From Paraniabella ginsengisoli (GTDB lineage Bacteria > Bacteroidota > Bacteroidia > Chitinophagales > Chitinophagaceae): DNA of 64,000 nucleotides. Location of the stretch: assembly GCF_022513635.1 (NCBI RefSeq), contig NZ_JAKWBL010000001.1, forward strand, positions 1,550,001 through 1,614,000. Reading direction: 5' to 3'. Below the pieces are notes generated by a model. The model worked only from the letters and a program-made list of their open reading frames with translations, searched no databases and was not told the origin of the DNA. Below, in pieces: positions 43,841 through 52,872 of the stretch. The translations under genes and the position numbers were made by a program. Position 1 is the first letter of the stretch. Each line of letters opens with the position of its first letter.

Positions 43841-45190
43841 CTATGGGTTTTTCATGATCTTGATATCAGCGATAATAGAACTCTGTTGCCCTTGATCTAT
43901 AAACTGCTTAATTTTAACGGCGCCTTTTCTTCCATCTGGCGCTTTAAAAAGTACGATTCGGGGCAATAATGTATTGTCAAATGATGCGGCACCTTCTGTG
44001 TTTTGGTTGATTAAGATTTCCCGTAAAATCGAATCGTTATTCATTGCGTCAAATTGAGCCACAGATAGTGTGCTGGTACAATTACAATTTTCCTGTTTAT
44101 TAATAACGTCAAGGGTAATAGCATTGGGGATTGGAGTAAAAGTGTATTGTCCTGCCTCTGATGGAGCAATGATTTTATTAAAAGTAAAAGAACTATTTAG
44201 GCCAAAGAATACGAAGTCTATTAAAGCGCCATTGTCATTATTCACCTCATTTGATTTAAGCACTTTGCCCAATCTTGAAGAAAAGTAACAGCCAACAGTA
44301 TGCTGGGCTGTATTGATGCCTAACTTAACATCCTCGAATTGAAATAAATTTTCATTAGCCTTTAGTGTAAGTGTTTTTGAAATAGTTTTAGTTTTCTTGT
44401 CATTCGATGCTTGTAGCGTAATGATATAAGTTCCTGGTAAAGTAAATGTAACTTGAGGGCTGGCATCACGAGAATTGGTGCCGTTGCCATAATCCCACAA
44501 ATACTGTGCAGCGCTTATTGACGTATTATTCAGGATAGCGGTGAATGGAACCTGCATGTCATTATCAGCGGGGTTCCAGTTAAGATCAAAACTTGCAACT
44601 ATATCTGGCAAAACAGTCACAATAGTATCTTTGGAATAGGACTCTTTCCCATTGCTCACCTTTAAACTTATCAGATGATCCCCTGGCTGGGAAAAGATGA
44701 CAGTTCCAGGGTCTTTAACTTGAGAAGAGGCGGGATTACCACCGTTAAAGGTCCATTCATAGGACGAAGCGCCTGATGTCGTATTTTTAATCTGAATAGA
44801 AGCATCCGGAAACCAGGAACCATTATTGATAATTTCAAAACCAACGTCAATTGTTTCATCAATACTTACTTCCATATTCATTGAATCTGTTTCACCGAAG
44901 GCTGTAGAAACAACCAGTTTAATATTGTATGTGCCGGGCGTCTCGTATCTGATCGTGCCCGGGTCTTTGGAATTGGAGCTTTCCGGCGAACCTCCCGGGA
45001 AGAACCATTTATAGGAATCCGCTCCGAAGCTGTTATTAATTAAGCGAACCCTTACCGGAACAGAATAATCGTTATTGATAGTTTCTATAGAAAAATCAGC
45101 CTTAACCAAAATGGCTTCCTCTTTATAACAACCGATAATGACTGTAATAAGCAGGATTACAAAAGCTAGCTGTTTTGTTTTGGTATTCAT
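43841..45190 (-). CDS. PKD-domain lipoprotein
   Basis: 449-residue lipoprotein. The signal ends LITVIIGCYKEEAI with the lipobox Cys. Three PKD domains follow, each with the WxF/WxY core and a PGTYxIxL strand: YKWFFPGGSPESSNSKDPGTI with TPGTYNIKLVV, YEWTFNGGNPASSQVKDPGTV with QPGDHLISLKV, and YLWDYGNGTNSRDASPQVTF with LPGTYIITLQA. The C-terminal 170 residues are unassigned. It is intact. PKD domains bind proteins or polysaccharides at cell surfaces. It is the first gene of the minus-strand row, and its upstream region probably holds the promoter for all four genes. Confidence 0.85.
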   Translation of the reverse strand: MNTKTKQLAFVILLITVIIGCYKEEAILVKADFSIETINNDYSVPVRVRLINNSFGADSYKWFFPGGSPESSNSKDPGTIRYETPGTYNIKLVVSTAFGETDSMNMEVSIDETIDVGFEIINNGSWFPDASIQIKNTTSGASSYEWTFNGGNPASSQVKDPGTVIFSQPGDHLISLKVSNGKESYSKDTIVTVLPDIVASFDLNWNPADNDMQVPFTAILNNTSISAAQYLWDYGNGTNSRDASPQVTFTLPGTYIITLQASNDKKTKTISKTLTLKANENLFQFEDVKLGINTAQHTVGCYFSSRLGKVLKSNEVNNDNGALIDFVFFGLNSSFTFNKIIAPSEAGQYTFTPIPNAITLDVINKQENCNCTSTLSVAQFDAMNNDSILREILINQNTEGAASFDNTLLPRIVLFKAPDGRKGAVKIKQFIDQGQQSSIIADIKIMKNP

Positions 45191-45762
45191 AGGTCAAAAT
45201 TTTCAATTCAACCAGCCTTAAGTAAAGCAATTCATAAACTCGAAAATAATATGCGTAGACTTAATCATTTCAGTGTTAGCTGTTCTGAAATTCCAGTAGA
45301 TCTTACATAAGCGAAGTCTGGTTGATCCGGTATCAAAGTTAATAGGATTATTGAATTAAATTTCAAATGGTTAAAAAAATGTGATATTTTGAATGAAATT
45401 CCCTTAACCAACTGACATGTCAACCCGTTAAGCCTAAAAATGATCTCTTCATAACTTTTCCAAACATCAGATACTGTTGCTTTAACAGATTTTTGCAGAT
45501 TAGATAACATCAGCGAAATTTATATCCCCAAGATCAGGTGGGCCATGGTAAAACCTTAGTTTCAATACGGGGTATAAAATTTTCAATTTATTTACTAATA
45601 GTTCATCGAAAGACAACTGCTGTTGTTTCAAATTCGATTTTGCATTAGATGTTGTTCAATATATCTTAGTATTTATGAATAATATTTAAAATATAGGGTT
45701 TATTAAAAGTTTAGTTAGATAAATTCTAATCCTATATTTGCGGGCAAATAAAACATTGCCAT
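45191..45762. other. Divergent intergenic region, promoters only
   Basis: About 570 bases of AT-rich sequence between the PKD gene and pckA. An 81-codon minus-strand frame (45265-45510) has no family resemblance and is rejected. The region should carry the promoter of the minus-strand row and that of pckA. Confidence 0.5.
45733..45740 (+). promoter_or_regulatory. Probable pckA promoter -7 box
   Basis: TATATTTG followed by CGGG matches the Bacteroidota sigma consensus TAnnTTTG. It lies 22 bases before the pckA start codon, giving a very short leader. Confidence 0.55.
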
Positions 45763-47326
45763 ATGAAATTTGCTCATGGAACTAAACTGTTCAGCCTTGC
45801 TGAACTGAACTTTAATGGTGAAAACATTCACTATCAATTACCAGCGGAGGATTTGGCCCAAATTGCCGTTTCAAACAGGGAGGGCGTACTAAATGATACA
45901 GGAGCCTTGGTTATACAAACCGGAAAATTTACCGGCAGGTCACCAAAAGATAAGTTTGTCGTGTTTGACAACACGGTGAAGGATAGGATCGATTGGAATG
46001 AATTCAATAACCCAATTGACCCTAAACATTTTGATTACATTTTAAAACAGGCGGTTGATTATCTAAACAATCAGGATGAACTATTTGTGCGCGATGCTTA
46101 CGCGTGCGCAGATCCAAAATATAAAATAACATTCAGGGTTGTTAATCAAACGGCGTCTATGAATTTGTTTGCAGCTAATATGTGATAAGCCCTGAAAAAA
46201 ATGAAGTGATACCAATCCCGGACTGGCATATCATAGCGGCACCGGGGTTGGAACTTAACCCACTTAAAAGTGGTACCCGACAAGGGAATGCGACTGTCGT
46301 CAATTTTACAAAGAAAATCATACTGGTCATTGGATCCGGATATACTGGTGAGATCAAAAAAGTATCTTCTCTGTTTTAAATTACCAACTTCCGGTACATA
46401 ATCAGGTGCTTAGCATGCATTGTGCAGCAAACGAAGGAGCAGACGGTTCAACCGCTTTATTTTTCGGTTTAAGTGGTACGGGAAAGACCACACTTAGTAC
46501 AGACCCTTCAAGAAGGCTTATCGGCGATGATGAGCATGGCTGGGGTAGTGAAGGTGTCTTTAACTTTGAGGGAGGTTGCTATGCTAAATGTATTAACCTA
46601 ACCGAAGATAAAGAGCCGGAAATTTTCAAAGCCATCAGAGCAGGGGCTTTGGTGGAGAACACTTCATTTTACCCGGATAGCAATATTATCAATTTCAGTG
46701 ATGCATCAGTTACTGAAAATACACGCGTCTCTTATCCTTTATCTCACATTGAAAATAGATCCGAAGTGGCCAAGGGCAGCATCCCTTCTAATATCATTTT
46801 TTTAACCTGTGATGCATTTGGCGTTTTGCCACCTGTGTCGCGATTGACCAAACAGCAGGCGATCTATTATTTTCTTAACGGCTATACGGCAAAAATTGCC
46901 GGTACTGAAGCAGGCGTTACAGAACCCAAACCTACCTTCAGTGCCTGTTTTGGCGCTCCTTTTATGCCACTCCACCCAATGGTGTATGCAAAAATGTTGG
47001 AGGAAAAAATAAACAAGTACAACGTAAAGGTATGGATGGTCAATACCGGATGGGTAGCGGGAAAGTTGGGCGAAGGACATCGAATTCCACTGAAAGTTTC
47101 CAGGGCTATCATAAAAGCTATATTATCAAACGAACTGGATAATGTAGGTTATGAACAGGAAGCTACCTTTAATTTGAATATACCGATAAGCTGCCCGGGC
47201 GTATCCCGAGAGGTATTAATTCCTCGCAATACCTGGGCAGACAAAGAAGCCTATTATATCCAGGCTAATAAACTTGCGGTTCTTTTTGAGCAGAATTATT
47301 CAAGAATTTTCAAAAAAGGAGTGTAG
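45763..47326 (+). CDS. pckA: Phosphoenolpyruvate carboxykinase (ATP), frameshifted
   Basis: Cytoplasmic gluconeogenic enzyme converting oxaloacetate and ATP to phosphoenolpyruvate, CO2 and ADP. Reconstructed length about 522 residues, the family norm. Marks are GKFTGRSPKDKFVV near residue 50, the ATP loop FGLSGTGKTTLSTDP, the metal-site segment LIGDDEHGW, PVSRLTKQQA, and the C-terminal ISCPGVSREVL. Two breaks occur: near 46180, where a lost G gives AANMW then ISPEKNEV, and near 46362, where a lost G gives KKGIFSVLNYQLPVHNQVL. Both restored junctions read as normal PEPCK. A housekeeping enzyme split twice at single bases is the best evidence that such breaks here are sequence error. Confidence 0.93.
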
Positions 47327-47380
47327 GAGGTAGCAAATGATAAACAACTCCAACTCGTTCACTCTTGTTGTAGTCTGATC

Positions 47381-47415
47381 CAACCCGGTAATACCGGTTG
47401 ATTCCCTTGTTCTTT
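47381..47415 (+). terminator. Terminator-like hairpin after pckA
   Basis: CAACC and GGTTG flank CGGTAATACCG, forming a stable hairpin at 47381-47400, followed by T-rich ATTCCCTTGTTCTTTTTC. The T tract is interrupted, so strength is uncertain. Confidence 0.5.
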
Positions 47416-47463
47416 TTCAGGGGTTTTTGTTTCTCCTAATTAGCGCAGCAATGGATTGATAGC

Positions 47464-47841
47464 TTATTTAAAGCTTTTAATCACTTTATATAAATGTCCT
47501 CCGGCCAGGCGATAGCCGTAATCATAACAAAACAAATATTCATAGGATTGATATTTGGTTGCATAGTGGTGCGTGTGAAATTCAAACTCAAAACCTTCCC
47601 GGATCAGGGTTTCACGATGCACAAAGGTTTCTTCCTTCCTCGGATTAAATAGTTTCTTCAGGATTCTCCGATTTCTTTTCAGGATCGTATCAATCCTTCC
47701 GATTTCTTTTTGTTCCTCGCTCTTGATGGCATTGTAAAAGTTGTCCTTACATCCGGAACTACAAAACTTTTTATCTGACCTGCCTTTGGTGATGGGTGCC
47801 TGGCAGCATAGGCACAGATTAATCATAGAGGGCATGTTCAA
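47464..47841 (-). CDS. Zinc-ribbon-like protein of accessory island
   Basis: 125-residue basic protein with a metal-binding motif at the N-terminus, CLCCQAPITKGRSDKKFCSSGC, with two Cys pairs. A Lys/Arg-rich helix follows (KRNRRILKKLFNPRK) and then a domain HRETLIREGFEFEFHTHHYATKYQSYEYLFCYDYGYRLAGGHLY. Such short proteins occur next to SSB and nuclease genes in Bacteroidota mobile elements, but no function is established to my knowledge. An ATG at 47826 (MINLC) or 47835 could be the real start. It is read away from the ssb gene, with a palindrome CCGTGTTTACACGG in between. Confidence 0.6.
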   Translation of the reverse strand: MNMPSMINLCLCCQAPITKGRSDKKFCSSGCKDNFYNAIKSEEQKEIGRIDTILKRNRRILKKLFNPRKEETFVHRETLIREGFEFEFHTHHYATKYQSYEYLFCYDYGYRLAGGHLYKVIKSFK

Positions 47842-47969
47842 ATGTACAATTTTCTATTTTTTCCGTGTTTACACGGGTCGGAACAGCAGATACGCTCGTG
47901 ATATTCTTTTATCACCTTTAGATCGCCCCACCTTCGTACCAATATTATTCACCCAAAAAATTATTAGTT

Positions 47970-48293
47970 ATGAAAGGAAATCGTGTTCAGTTAATCGGCT
48001 ATGTTGGAAGCGATCTGGTCGTAAGAAACTTTCAAAAAACATCTAATGTACGCTTACGTGTAGCAACGCATTACCCACACAAATCGCCGTCTGGTACGGT
48101 GGAATGGAAAACCGTATGGCACGATGTCGTCGCCTGGGATCGTATGGCAAAAGTCGCGGAATGCAATTTTGTAAAAGGCAGCCGGATTATGTTGGAAGGT
48201 TCGATTCACTATCGCAGTTTTTCTGATAAGAATGGCCACCTACGCTATGTCACAGAAATCAATGCGAATAGCCTCCTGAATTTAGATCGCTAA
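47970..48293 (+). CDS. ssb: Single-stranded DNA-binding protein
   Basis: 107-residue SSB-type OB-fold protein (MKGNRVQLIGYVGSDLVVRN..., then VEWKTVWHDVVAWDRMAKVAECNFVKGSRIMLEGSIHYRSF). It coats single-stranded DNA in replication and recombination. It lacks the acidic C-terminal tail of chromosomal SSB, ending LLNLDR, which fits an accessory copy. A second SSB lies at 51422. The start is a good ATG, and the gene is 25 bases ahead of the TnsA-like gene in the same operon. Confidence 0.9.
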   Translation: MKGNRVQLIGYVGSDLVVRNFQKTSNVRLRVATHYPHKSPSGTVEWKTVWHDVVAWDRMAKVAECNFVKGSRIMLEGSIHYRSFSDKNGHLRYVTEINANSLLNLDR

Positions 48294-48318
48294 ACCCACT
48301 AATTAAAACTTGTCATTT

Positions 48319-48876
48319 ATGGAACCTATACATTTTAAATACAGCAAGTCACAAAAATGGATCAACTGGGGATACTCCTTCGATTCACTGACGGAAGTTA
48401 AATTTGCAATCTATGTGATGGACGATTATGAAATCCTCCGAGGGCGTGTATCCATCTATTATCACCCGGGGACGCTGCAACCCACAGATTATATCCGGAC
48501 CTGCCACCGCAGGTATACGCCTGACTTTTTAATACGGCACAAACAAACCGGCCATGCTTTTTTGGTAGAAGTAAAGCCGAGAATATATGAAAGAGAACCG
48601 CACCTGTGTGTGATGAAGACCGTTGCTGAAAACTATATACAGCAGAAAGGGTATGACTGGCAATACCGCGTCATCTTCGATGATGAAATCATCCTCAACC
48701 AGGAGCAACTGGAAGTGTTTGAGGACTGCCAGCGATTACGCGCATCTTCTGATCGGAAGTTATGGTTTGAAGAGTTGAGTAGAAGGTATGATCTGAGCGC
48801 CCGTACCTTATTTACTACTGCGCCTAGGTCATCTAAAGTTGCTTTTGTTATGTTGGGCAGGCGGCCTGAAAATTAA
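48319..48876 (+). CDS. TnsA-like endonuclease N-terminal domain protein
   Basis: 185 residues. It resembles the Tn7 TnsA N-terminal nuclease fold: YTPDFLIRHKQTGHAFLVEVKPR, where the Asp of PDF and the ExK of VEVKPR form the PD-(D/E)xK-type active site, after an upstream acidic E in DDYEILRGR. TnsA cuts the 5' ends of Tn7 in transposition, but no TnsB or TnsC is seen here, so it may be an island nuclease. The start is the ATG at 48319; an upstream TTG at 48310 is not needed. It ends in front of a strong terminator, closing the SSB operon. Confidence 0.75.
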   Translation: MEPIHFKYSKSQKWINWGYSFDSLTEVKFAIYVMDDYEILRGRVSIYYHPGTLQPTDYIRTCHRRYTPDFLIRHKQTGHAFLVEVKPRIYEREPHLCVMKTVAENYIQQKGYDWQYRVIFDDEIILNQEQLEVFEDCQRLRASSDRKLWFEELSRRYDLSARTLFTTAPRSSKVAFVMLGRRPEN

Positions 48877-48885
48877 TGTTCAACT

Positions 48886-48913
48886 AAGGCTGCTTGGCTT
48901 CGGCAGCCTTTTT
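48886..48913 (+). terminator. Intrinsic terminator
   Basis: AAGGCTGC / GCAGCCTT stem with a short loop followed by TTTTC, directly after the TnsA-like gene. Confidence 0.8.
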
Positions 48914-48944
48914 CTATTATCATATTACATAGCAGTTGCCTAAC

Positions 48945-49147
48945 CTATTTGTTTATTTTCGAACATAAACGCTGAAGTTCTTCCAGGTTGTCTACACCTG
49001 CGATCCGAACATTCCTGACAAAAATCTTTGTTACTCTTTTATCAAAAAGATGAAGCTTTACAGCTCTAATATATATTCTTCATATAGATCGCTGGCTAGA
49101 TCCGTCTTGGTAAACCCGATATTTTCAAGGTCTTTTATAGTTATCAC
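48945..49147 (-). CDS. Possible small gene, frameshifted
   Basis: A GTG start at 49147 opens a short frame (ITIKDLENIGFTKTDLASDLYEEYILEL). A second frame continues VKLHLFDKRVTKIFVRNVRIAGVDNLEELQRLCSKINK to a stop at 48945. One lost base near 49060 would join them as a protein of about 67 residues. It is not a recognised family. The reading frame looks protein-like, and the next minus-strand gene (AbiEii) is 113 bases upstream, but support is weak. Confidence 0.3.
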
Positions 49148-49260
49148 TGTGGAAATAATTTATGCTAAAATTAAAGCAAATAACTGGGCAAGCGGGCGAA
49201 AATAAGGGGCTTGGCATATACTGAAATTAAAAATTTAAAATGCGTTTGCCGATATAGCAC

Positions 49261-50112
49261 CTACTCAAACTTCATTTGTTTAACTAAGTCTTTAAAATAC
49301 TGTGGACTCCAGATACGTAGCGCATGGTCGTCAGGTATGAACCGGACGATGTCGTCTTTGATTGCATCAAAAGAGACGTCATCAATTTTTTGTTCCAGCA
49401 ACTCTCGCATTTTTTCCGGTGTAATAGAGCTGGTCTGGAGATCATGCGTATCTTTCGCTCTGAGTAGAAAATGATCCAGGTGTAAAGGAACGCCGCTTTT
49501 AATATACCATTCCATATCATACCAGTCCCGGCCTTTTACTCTCTTTTGCCATTTACGAAAAAGCAGTGCGTGCATTTTACCGGCAAACAGGCTTGGAAGC
49601 GTGAAACATTTAACATAAAAGGAGAAAGGCTTTAAAAGTAATTTTTCTTCGGTATCAAAACCTAAAGGAGGTTTTCGATCAACTTCAATTTTAATTTTTA
49701 TGCCTGGCCTGCTATGGACACCGGTTTGAGGCAAAATATCTTCTAATACCAATTCCTTCCAAACCGTTTCCGATTTTAAAAAAGCTGACTCAATATTAGA
49801 GTGGGTAGTTTTCTTCTTTTCGCGAATAACAACCTGCATACCGGCGGCACTGAATTCTGTAATGATGGCATCAAGATAAGGTTCCAGAGAAAAATTTTCA
49901 TTGATTGTTAATAATGAAAAGTCGAGATCTTCAGAAAACCTGTCCAATCCATAAAATATCCTTAGTGCAGTTCCTCCATAAAATGCAGCCTTTTCAAAAA
50001 AGCCAGACCGGTATAAACCCGCAAGGGCTATTTCCTGCATCACCTCGCGAAGTGCTGCCTCTTCCTGTTCCTGATTTTGCAGTTTGTATTGACTGAGCCA
50101 TTCTTTTATCAT
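49261..50112 (-). CDS. abiEii: AbiEii-type nucleotidyltransferase toxin
   Basis: 283-residue toxin of the type IV AbiE phage-defence toxin-antitoxin system. The nucleotidyltransferase motif is complete: FYGGTALRIFYGLDRFSEDLDFSL (GG...RFSEDLDF), followed by the DUF1814-like body FALPSLFAGKMHALLFRK and RVKGRDWYDMEWYIKSG. The family transfers nucleotides to tRNA or similar RNA and causes bacteriostasis. Start ATG overlaps the stop of the antitoxin gene by 4 bases, so they are co-translated. No frameshift is seen. Autorepression by the AbiEi partner is usual; a matching palindrome lies at 50803. Confidence 0.88.
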   Translation of the reverse strand: MIKEWLSQYKLQNQEQEEAALREVMQEIALAGLYRSGFFEKAAFYGGTALRIFYGLDRFSEDLDFSLLTINENFSLEPYLDAIITEFSAAGMQVVIREKKKTTHSNIESAFLKSETVWKELVLEDILPQTGVHSRPGIKIKIEVDRKPPLGFDTEEKLLLKPFSFYVKCFTLPSLFAGKMHALLFRKWQKRVKGRDWYDMEWYIKSGVPLHLDHFLLRAKDTHDLQTSSITPEKMRELLEQKIDDVSFDAIKDDIVRFIPDDHALRIWSPQYFKDLVKQMKFE

Positions 50113-50749
50113 AACGTGCGAAGGGTTTTAATCATTGTTTGTAAACTGGTTTTTTTAGGAGCCTCAGGTAACCAACTTTCTATGGTATCCGTGTCAAGCG
50201 AACCGAGTTGACTTTCTTCCATTCTTAAATCACCAGTTAAAAACTCGAAAGCCTGTTTTGTACTTCTTAAAAAGACTCCTGAAGTGGCAATAATTTTATC
50301 GCAGACCGCTTTTTCCGGCGATGCCATTAACACCACTTGTTTTGCTGTAAGCTTTACGATTTGAATTCCGTATGAATAATAAGGAAACGGCACGCTGATG
50401 TACATAAACCTGCCGATAGGGGTGCGATATTTTTACCAGTCTTCATAGTAACTGATATAGTCTCATATACCTTTTCCGGAATCAATTTCCAATAAGACAA
50501 AGCAGATTCAAGAGAAATATAACTTGGGCCTCGTAAATGATTAGCCACTAATAGATTTTCCGGACTGGTTATTTTTAAATTGGGACCCGGTACATATAAA
50601 CCCCTGATGACATTTGATAACAATCCTTCCTTGATCAGTTCATTTATTTTGTCATTAGGGCGCTTATAATTTTTCAGCAAGTCTAATATAACCTGACGTG
50701 GTAAAGGCTCTTCCGCATAAGCTGAAAGAGAATCCCTAAAATTATACAT
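50109..50749 (-). CDS. abiEi: AbiEi-type antitoxin/transcription repressor, frameshifted
   Basis: About 213 residues when one base near 50400 is restored. The N-terminal winged helix (MYNFRDSLSAYAEEPLPRQVI; DKINELIKEGLLSNVIRGLYV) and the central domain (YISLESALSYWKLIPEKVYE) fit AbiEi antitoxins, with the C-terminal part in another frame (GIQIVKLTAKQVVLMASPEKAVCDKI). The N-terminus binds DNA and represses the operon, and the C-terminus counters the toxin. First gene of the AbiE pair, overlapping the toxin start. The single break has the same character as others in this window, so it is treated as intact. Confidence 0.85.
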
Positions 50750-50802
50750 AGATTAAATTTATAGTGTAACGGATATAAAGGTATGTAATATTTACGGTAT
50801 TT

Positions 50803-50821
50803 AATCGGTTATTTACCGATT
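50803..50821. promoter_or_regulatory. Palindrome upstream of abiEi, likely operator
   Basis: Perfect inverted repeat AATCGGT / ACCGATT with a 5-base centre, 54 bases before the abiEi start. AbiEi repressors bind inverted repeats of this kind at their own promoter, so autoregulation is likely. Confidence 0.55.
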
Positions 50822-51185
50822 ATGTGCTTTAAATGTTACAATACAAGACTACATCCGTTATGTCTGCCCTAATCAAAACAGCTTTTTTACTTACTAAAAT
50901 CACAAACGCTGTCTAGCATAAGCGATTCTCATGGAGTGACTGGCTAACACACTAAGGCCTGATAAATATAAACACCTGTAAGAAAATCGGGGCAAAAGGG
51001 CAGCTAAGTTAACGGCTGCCGCGCGCTAACCAAAAGACTACCGCATAACGATTGACTCGCTGCTCGTAAATCGCCCTTCGGGACTTATTCAGTTTCCTTT
51101 TGGTGTTTGCCAACACTTGCCGTAGAGGTACTTGCTTTCTTTTTCCCTTTTTTTCTTTTACAGGTAATAATCAAAAAAATAAAAA
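50822..51185. other. Intergenic region of the accessory island
   Basis: About 360 bases. It holds the AbiE promoter region on the minus side and GC-rich parts with TCGCCCTTCGGGAC, but no reading frame I can support. The 64-codon minus frame at 51085-51279 is a shadow. Confidence 0.4.
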
Positions 51186-51410
51186 ATGAACATTCAACAA
51201 AAATCAACATTGATGCGGCTTTCATGGAAGATTCAAAAAATCCGGAAGTATGACCGCTCCAAATCCCTGCTAAATGCATGGGCTATTTATCTCAACGAGG
51301 ATATAACTTTTTTCCCCTCGTACAAAAACATAGTCACCAACATTACGAGACAAAAACAACTGGCTGAACCTGAAACTTTTTTAATCACTTTAATATTTAT
51401 TCATTTTTAA
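51186..51410 (+). CDS. Small island protein, uncertain
   Basis: 74 codons (MNIQQKSTLMRLSWKIQKIR ... KSLLNAWAIYLNED). The first 45 residues look like the short helical proteins found ahead of SSB genes in Bacteroidota mobile elements; the C-terminal part may be out of frame. It lies 11 bases ahead of the second ssb gene. Function unknown. Confidence 0.4.
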   Translation: MNIQQKSTLMRLSWKIQKIRKYDRSKSLLNAWAIYLNEDITFFPSYKNIVTNITRQKQLAEPETFLITLIFIHF

Positions 51411-51421
51411 AATTTACAATT

Positions 51422-51804
51422 ATGCAAACAATCATTGGACGTTTAACAGCAAACGCAACAATCAAAGAACTTAAAGATGGTCGTAAAGTAGTCACCTTTA
51501 CTATCGCTCAAAATGACCGCTTTAAAGTAAAAGGATCGGACGAAGTGCAACAGCTTACCAATTTTTATAATTGTTCTTACTGGATCAGTACCGGTATTGC
51601 ATCGCATCTCAAAAAGGTATGTTGGTAGAAGCTACCGGCAGAATTGGTGTGAATGTTTGGAACAATATGGATGGTGAAGCTAAAGCCAGCCTGACCCTTT
51701 ATGTACAGCATGTACAACTGCATGGTAAAAATGTAAAACATGAAACGGCTACAGCAGTTAATTCTGAACCGATTGATACAGCCGAGGTAGACCTGCCATT
51801 TTAA
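51422..51804 (+). CDS. ssb: Single-stranded DNA-binding protein, second copy, frameshifted
   Basis: About 127 residues when one A is restored near 51620 (HLKKGMLVEATGRIG). The OB fold reads MQTIIGRLTANATIKELKDG..VVTFTIAQNDRFKVKGSDE..., with the C-terminus ending EVDLPF, the acidic-hydrophobic tip that recruits replication proteins in SSBs. It differs from the first SSB in this island. This complete tip suggests a functional SSB. It is followed by a perfect terminator and the DUF6908-like gene. Confidence 0.82.
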
Positions 51805-51818
51805 AACCAGTCTCCCTT

Positions 51819-51857
51819 ATCCGCTCCGGGAGCTAAAACATAGGAGCGGATTTTTTA
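51819..51857 (+). terminator. Intrinsic terminator
   Basis: Perfect 9-bp stem ATCCGCTCC / GGAGCGGAT, followed by six T residues, after the second ssb gene. Confidence 0.85.
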
Positions 51858-51874
51858 ATCTAAATTTTGAAGCA

Positions 51875-52293
51875 ATGACACCCATAAACCATACAGCACA
51901 GCAGGTGTTTGATTACTTGATAAAACGATTAGGCAGTAGTGATTATGTCAAGCTACACGCAGACGGTTATATGCCACTATCTTTTGAATGCATCGGGCAA
52001 TTATCTTGTTCACATGGTACCGCAAAAATGTACAGCCTCATGCACACCTTTACCCAAAACGGTGACCTGATGCGGGACCCGGAAATATGCTTTTTTATTT
52101 TCCCGATGATGGAATAAATAAACTACAAGGTGCCATACCCTATTCCTATCAACTGGATGCTTTGGGTATTTATCAGGAAAGTATCGAAATCATAAACGGA
52201 GCATTAATAATGAACAGTAGCCTGCAAAAACAACACGCCGATTTTGCGAGTATGTGGCTGCACAATATCAAAGAACAGGGGTTTATAAAATAG
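51875..52293 (+). CDS. DUF6908-like protein, frameshifted
   Basis: About 139 residues over two frames, joined by one T near 52095 (ICFFYFPDDGINKL). Marks are TQNGDLMRDPEICFF and PYSYQLDALGIYQES, the pattern of the DUF6908 type carried by Bacteroidota mobile elements beside RadC and SSB genes. No biochemical role is established that I know of. Start ATG at 51875. It sits 23 bases ahead of the RadC-like gene. Confidence 0.65.
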
Positions 52294-52316
52294 TGATTAA
52301 TCTTAAAAGAAAGGAT

Positions 52317-52784
52317 ATGAGGATCAAAGAAGATATTATAAACGGACAGGTAGCAGAGGTGAAGTTGGTATATAAATCAAAGATTAAATCCTGCGACCGA
52401 CTGCAAGTACATAATGCACATCAGATGGCAAATATTTTTCGCAGCCTCTGGAACGTAGACAACATCGAACTTTTAGAAGAAAGCAAAGTAATGTACCTGA
52501 ATAAGGCCAACAGGGTGCTGGCGATTTATCCATTATCAATAGGAGGGGTAAGCGGTACCGTTATAGACGTAAAACTAGTTTTGGTAGCGGCATTACGATT
52601 GCACGCCAGCCAGATTTGTATCGCCCACAACCACCCGAGTGGGAATACTACACCAAGCCGTGCAGATAAGTATGTAACAGAAAATATCAGTAAAGCGGCG
52701 GAACTCCTTAATATGAACCTGCTGGATCATATCATCCTTACAAAAGATAATTGCTATTCAATGGCAGAGGAAGGAGACCTCTAA
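52317..52784 (+). CDS. RadC-like JAB-domain protein
   Basis: 155-residue MPN/JAB domain protein. The zinc-site motif is intact: CIAHNHPSGNTTPSRAD (HxHPSG...D) with an upstream Glu in the NIELLEESK strand. RadC-like proteins occur widely in mobile elements, with no agreed function in DNA repair. Start is the ATG at 52317. Last gene of the island run, ending in front of a terminator and a long palindrome. Confidence 0.85.
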   Translation: MRIKEDIINGQVAEVKLVYKSKIKSCDRLQVHNAHQMANIFRSLWNVDNIELLEESKVMYLNKANRVLAIYPLSIGGVSGTVIDVKLVLVAALRLHASQICIAHNHPSGNTTPSRADKYVTENISKAAELLNMNLLDHIILTKDNCYSMAEEGDL

Positions 52785-52799
52785 AGTCGACGTTTAGTT

Positions 52800-52835
52800 A
52801 AGAAGCGGCACTACATGAGAGCGGCTTCTTTTGAC
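52800..52835 (+). terminator. Intrinsic terminator after the radC-like gene
   Basis: AAGAAGC / GCTTCTT stem with a 17-base loop followed by TT. Confidence 0.65.
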
Positions 52836-52843
52836 GTTCCCGC

Positions 52844-52872
52844 GCTACTTTTTTCAAGCGCAAAAAAGTAGC
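52844..52872. repeat. Perfect palindrome with poly-A/T arms
   Basis: GCTACTTTTTT / AAAAAAGTAGC 11-bp arms around CAAGCGC. It lies at the edge of the accessory island, and could be a second terminator or an island-boundary repeat. Confidence 0.5.

Noticed and set aside
45265-45510. 81-codon minus-strand frame upstream of the PKD gene
   Set aside because: No family resemblance and no start context; it reads like chance coding in AT-rich promoter DNA.
51085-51279. Minus-strand 64-codon frame
   Set aside because: Overlaps the small plus-strand gene, with a low-complexity Lys-rich tail; no supporting family.
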